Positions 6,913-7,653 of a stretch of 7,653 nucleotides of DNA are shown here, piece after piece. The stretch lies in assembly GCA_947631715.1 (NCBI GenBank), contig CANRMK010000111.1:1-7653 (forward strand). The letters run 5' to 3'. The stretch is from an uncultured Acetatifactor sp. (GTDB lineage Bacteria > Bacillota > Clostridia > Lachnospirales > Lachnospiraceae). Positions within the stretch are counted from its first letter, which is position 1. Each line of letters begins with the position of its first letter. The position numbers were made by a program, and so were the translations under genes. Under the pieces are notes generated by a model, which worked only from the letters and a program-made list of their open reading frames with translations, searched no databases and had not been told where the DNA came from.

Positions 6913-7112
6913 GGCTCTCCTCTCCGCATGGGAAGAGCTCGGCTCTCATAGTCCAGCCCTGCAGGCACACAGCATCACATCAAAAAATACCCTGCTGTAT
7001 CTGCTCCCACGCTCTGTTATGCTGTTGTCTGTTCCTTTTATTGGGATATTTGCTCTGAAGATGAGACATATCCATGTGCATAAAGATTTCTGGCAGTTCC
7101 ATTACCGCCGAT
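6913..7112 (-). other. Leader of the Rpn gene, no gene seen
   Basis: About 200 bases separate the predicted transcription start from the TTG start. A small hairpin, AGAGC/GCTCT with a 3-base loop (6934-6946), lies 9 bases upstream of the doubled ribosome binding site. I see no known riboswitch core and no tRNA. A 9-codon frame (6946-6975) has no ribosome binding site. The length could allow regulation in the leader, but no mechanism is visible. Confidence 0.35.
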
Positions 7113-7118
7113 AACAAC

Positions 7119-7147
7119 ACTATAGCAGAGTCCGGAAAGGATTACAA
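7119..7147 (-). promoter_or_regulatory. Extended -10 promoter upstream of the Rpn gene
   Basis: On the minus strand TTGTAA (7142-7147) is followed by 17 bases and TATAGT (7119-7124), with TGC directly before the -10, the extended -10 signature. AAAATTT (7151-7157) sits immediately upstream of the -35 as a possible UP element, followed by the A-tract region. Transcription would start near 7112. It is the best promoter found for the Rpn gene and probably for the lipoprotein gene after it. Confidence 0.6.
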
Positions 7148-7159
7148 GAGAAATTTTCG

Positions 7160-7300
7160 CCCCAAAAAACGCCAAAAAAGCGCCAAAAATAATTTCAAAA
7201 AGACTAAATAAGATGATTCCCAAAAAACTAACCCCCAAATAAACCCAAAAAGTAATTCCCCACAAAAAACTAAATCCCCAAAGGTCAAAAAAATGCCCCC
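7160..7300. other. A-tract / C-run low-complexity region
   Basis: The plus strand alternates runs of 5-7 A (starts near 7164, 7174, 7185, 7197, 7222, 7247, 7264, 7287) with runs of 3-5 C, and has very few G. The first four A-tracts are 10, 11 and 12 bases apart, close to helical phase, which predicts a bend. The minus strand carries G-runs at 7219-7221, 7232-7236, 7244-7246, 7258-7261, 7276-7279 and 7296-7300, separated by T-rich spacers. Hydrophobic open frames on the minus strand here follow from its G/T content and are not convincing genes. Confidence 0.6.
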
Positions 7301-7303
7301 GAA

Positions 7304-7375
7304 AAATTTCCTGGAAAATTCTCCGGATAAGTTTTCTATAAAATTTCTCCGAAATACTCCTGCATAAATTCTCCT
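7304..7375 (-). repeat. Degenerate 12-bp tandem array, six units
   Basis: Read on the minus strand, six consecutive 12-mers (7364-7375 down to 7304-7315) each hold a G/A-rich half followed by a T-rich half, for example TCCGGAGAATTT and TCCAGGAAATTT. Looser copies of the same pattern continue on both sides, to about 7420 and into the C-run region. Because 12 is divisible by three, every frame shows a 4-residue period with Phe, Tyr or Leu at one position. Confidence 0.55.
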
Positions 7376-7434
7376 CAAAACACTTTTCCAAGAAACTTTC
7401 TCAAAAGGCATTCCTGATATAAAGTATGAAATTG

Positions 7435-7611
7435 TCAAGATGCTGCCGACATTCCATTACCCTGCAAAAACAATTTCCTGTCAAGCAGTTCCGATACCGT
7501 CTCTCCGTCCTTTCGAATGCATACAATACCACTCTACTCCAGTTTTTTTACCTCATTTTCCATATGTATGTAGCCGGCGCACATCGTGGATGTAGTGATT
7601 TCAAAGTTCAT
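7435..7611 (-). pseudogene. Small unknown gene interrupted by an amber codon
   Basis: AGAAAAGG (7618-7625) lies 6 bases before ATG 7611, a good translation start. The frame gives 25 residues (MNFEITTSTMCAGYIHMENE then VKKLE) and stops at TAG 7534-7536. The same frame then continues for 32 protein-like residues (SGIVCIRKDGETVSELLDRK and on) to TGA 7435-7437. The acidic/basic make-up and a helix-like stretch on both sides of the TAG suggest one protein of about 58 residues broken by a single-base change from GAG, AAG or CAG. It could instead be a real 25-residue protein. There is no signal peptide or membrane segment. I do not recognise the family, and no terminator is seen between it and the region downstream. 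Confidence 0.4.
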
Positions 7612-7653
7612 AATATACCTTTTCTAAAAATTCTGCATGAAATACAAACATAT

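Noticed and set aside
6946..6975. Nine-codon leader peptide before the Rpn gene
   Set aside because: No ribosome binding site and no codon pattern suggesting attenuation.
6982..7000. Terminator-like hairpin with a T-run in the Rpn leader (minus strand)
   Set aside because: The stem is only 4 bp of ATAC/GTAT, too weak for a credible terminator.
7038..7438. Two overlapping minus-strand hydrophobic frames (7142-7438 and 7038-7391) that look like small membrane proteins
   Set aside because: Both begin at TTG without a suitable ribosome binding site, and the Phe/Leu/Trp-rich content follows from the G/T-rich repeats in every frame.
5878..7653. Complete insertion sequence around the Rpn gene
   Set aside because: No terminal inverted repeats or target duplications were seen; the family name 'transposase' does not itself show a mobile element.

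Overview
The window looks like chromosomal DNA of a gut-type Clostridia species, most likely Lachnospiraceae. The reasons are moderate GC content in the genes with AT-rich spacers, strong AGGAGG-type ribosome binding sites, frequent TTG starts, and a gene set (YbhJ-like hydratase, SseB-domain protein, CE12-like esterase, acidic-linker lipoprotein, Rpn/PD-(D/E)XK 'transposase') that I associate with that family. The assignment rests on recognition, not on a search.

Layout. (1) Positions 1-3551, minus strand: a promoter (TTGCAA-17-TATAAT) drives an aconitase-superfamily hydratase (1178-3469), then 21 bases later an SseB N-terminal-domain protein (647-1156), then a small apparently frameshifted gene (about 392-573) whose restored frame overlaps by TTGA the TTG start of a hypothetical protein that runs off the left edge (1-395). 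This looks like one operon of at least four genes. (2) Positions 3552-3745: a gene-free divergent spacer with a small inverted repeat and several open frames, possibly a repeated element. (3) Positions 3746-4962, plus strand: a promoter and a cytoplasmic SGNH/rhamnogalacturonan-acetylesterase-like hydrolase. (4) Positions 4965-5034: a GC-rich nested inverted repeat between convergent genes. (5) Positions 5044-6912, minus strand: a lipoprotein of unknown function and, upstream of it, an Rpn-type PD-(D/E)XK protein with repeats at both ends. (6) Positions 6913-7653: a leader of about 200 bases, an extended -10 promoter, a strongly strand-biased A-tract/C-run region, a degenerate 12-bp tandem array, and a small reading frame broken by an amber codon.

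How they fit. The hydratase and SseB-domain protein are probably co-expressed, but their shared role is unknown. The esterase would deacetylate carbohydrate or oligosaccharide inside the cell. The Rpn protein is a family known for DNA cleavage and recombination; its odd repeats and its unusual upstream DNA make the right third the most interesting part. I did not find a clear new multi-gene system. The best leads are the hydratase with altered active-site residues, the start codon embedded in a 24-bp repeat, and the low-complexity, possibly curved DNA upstream of the Rpn promoter.
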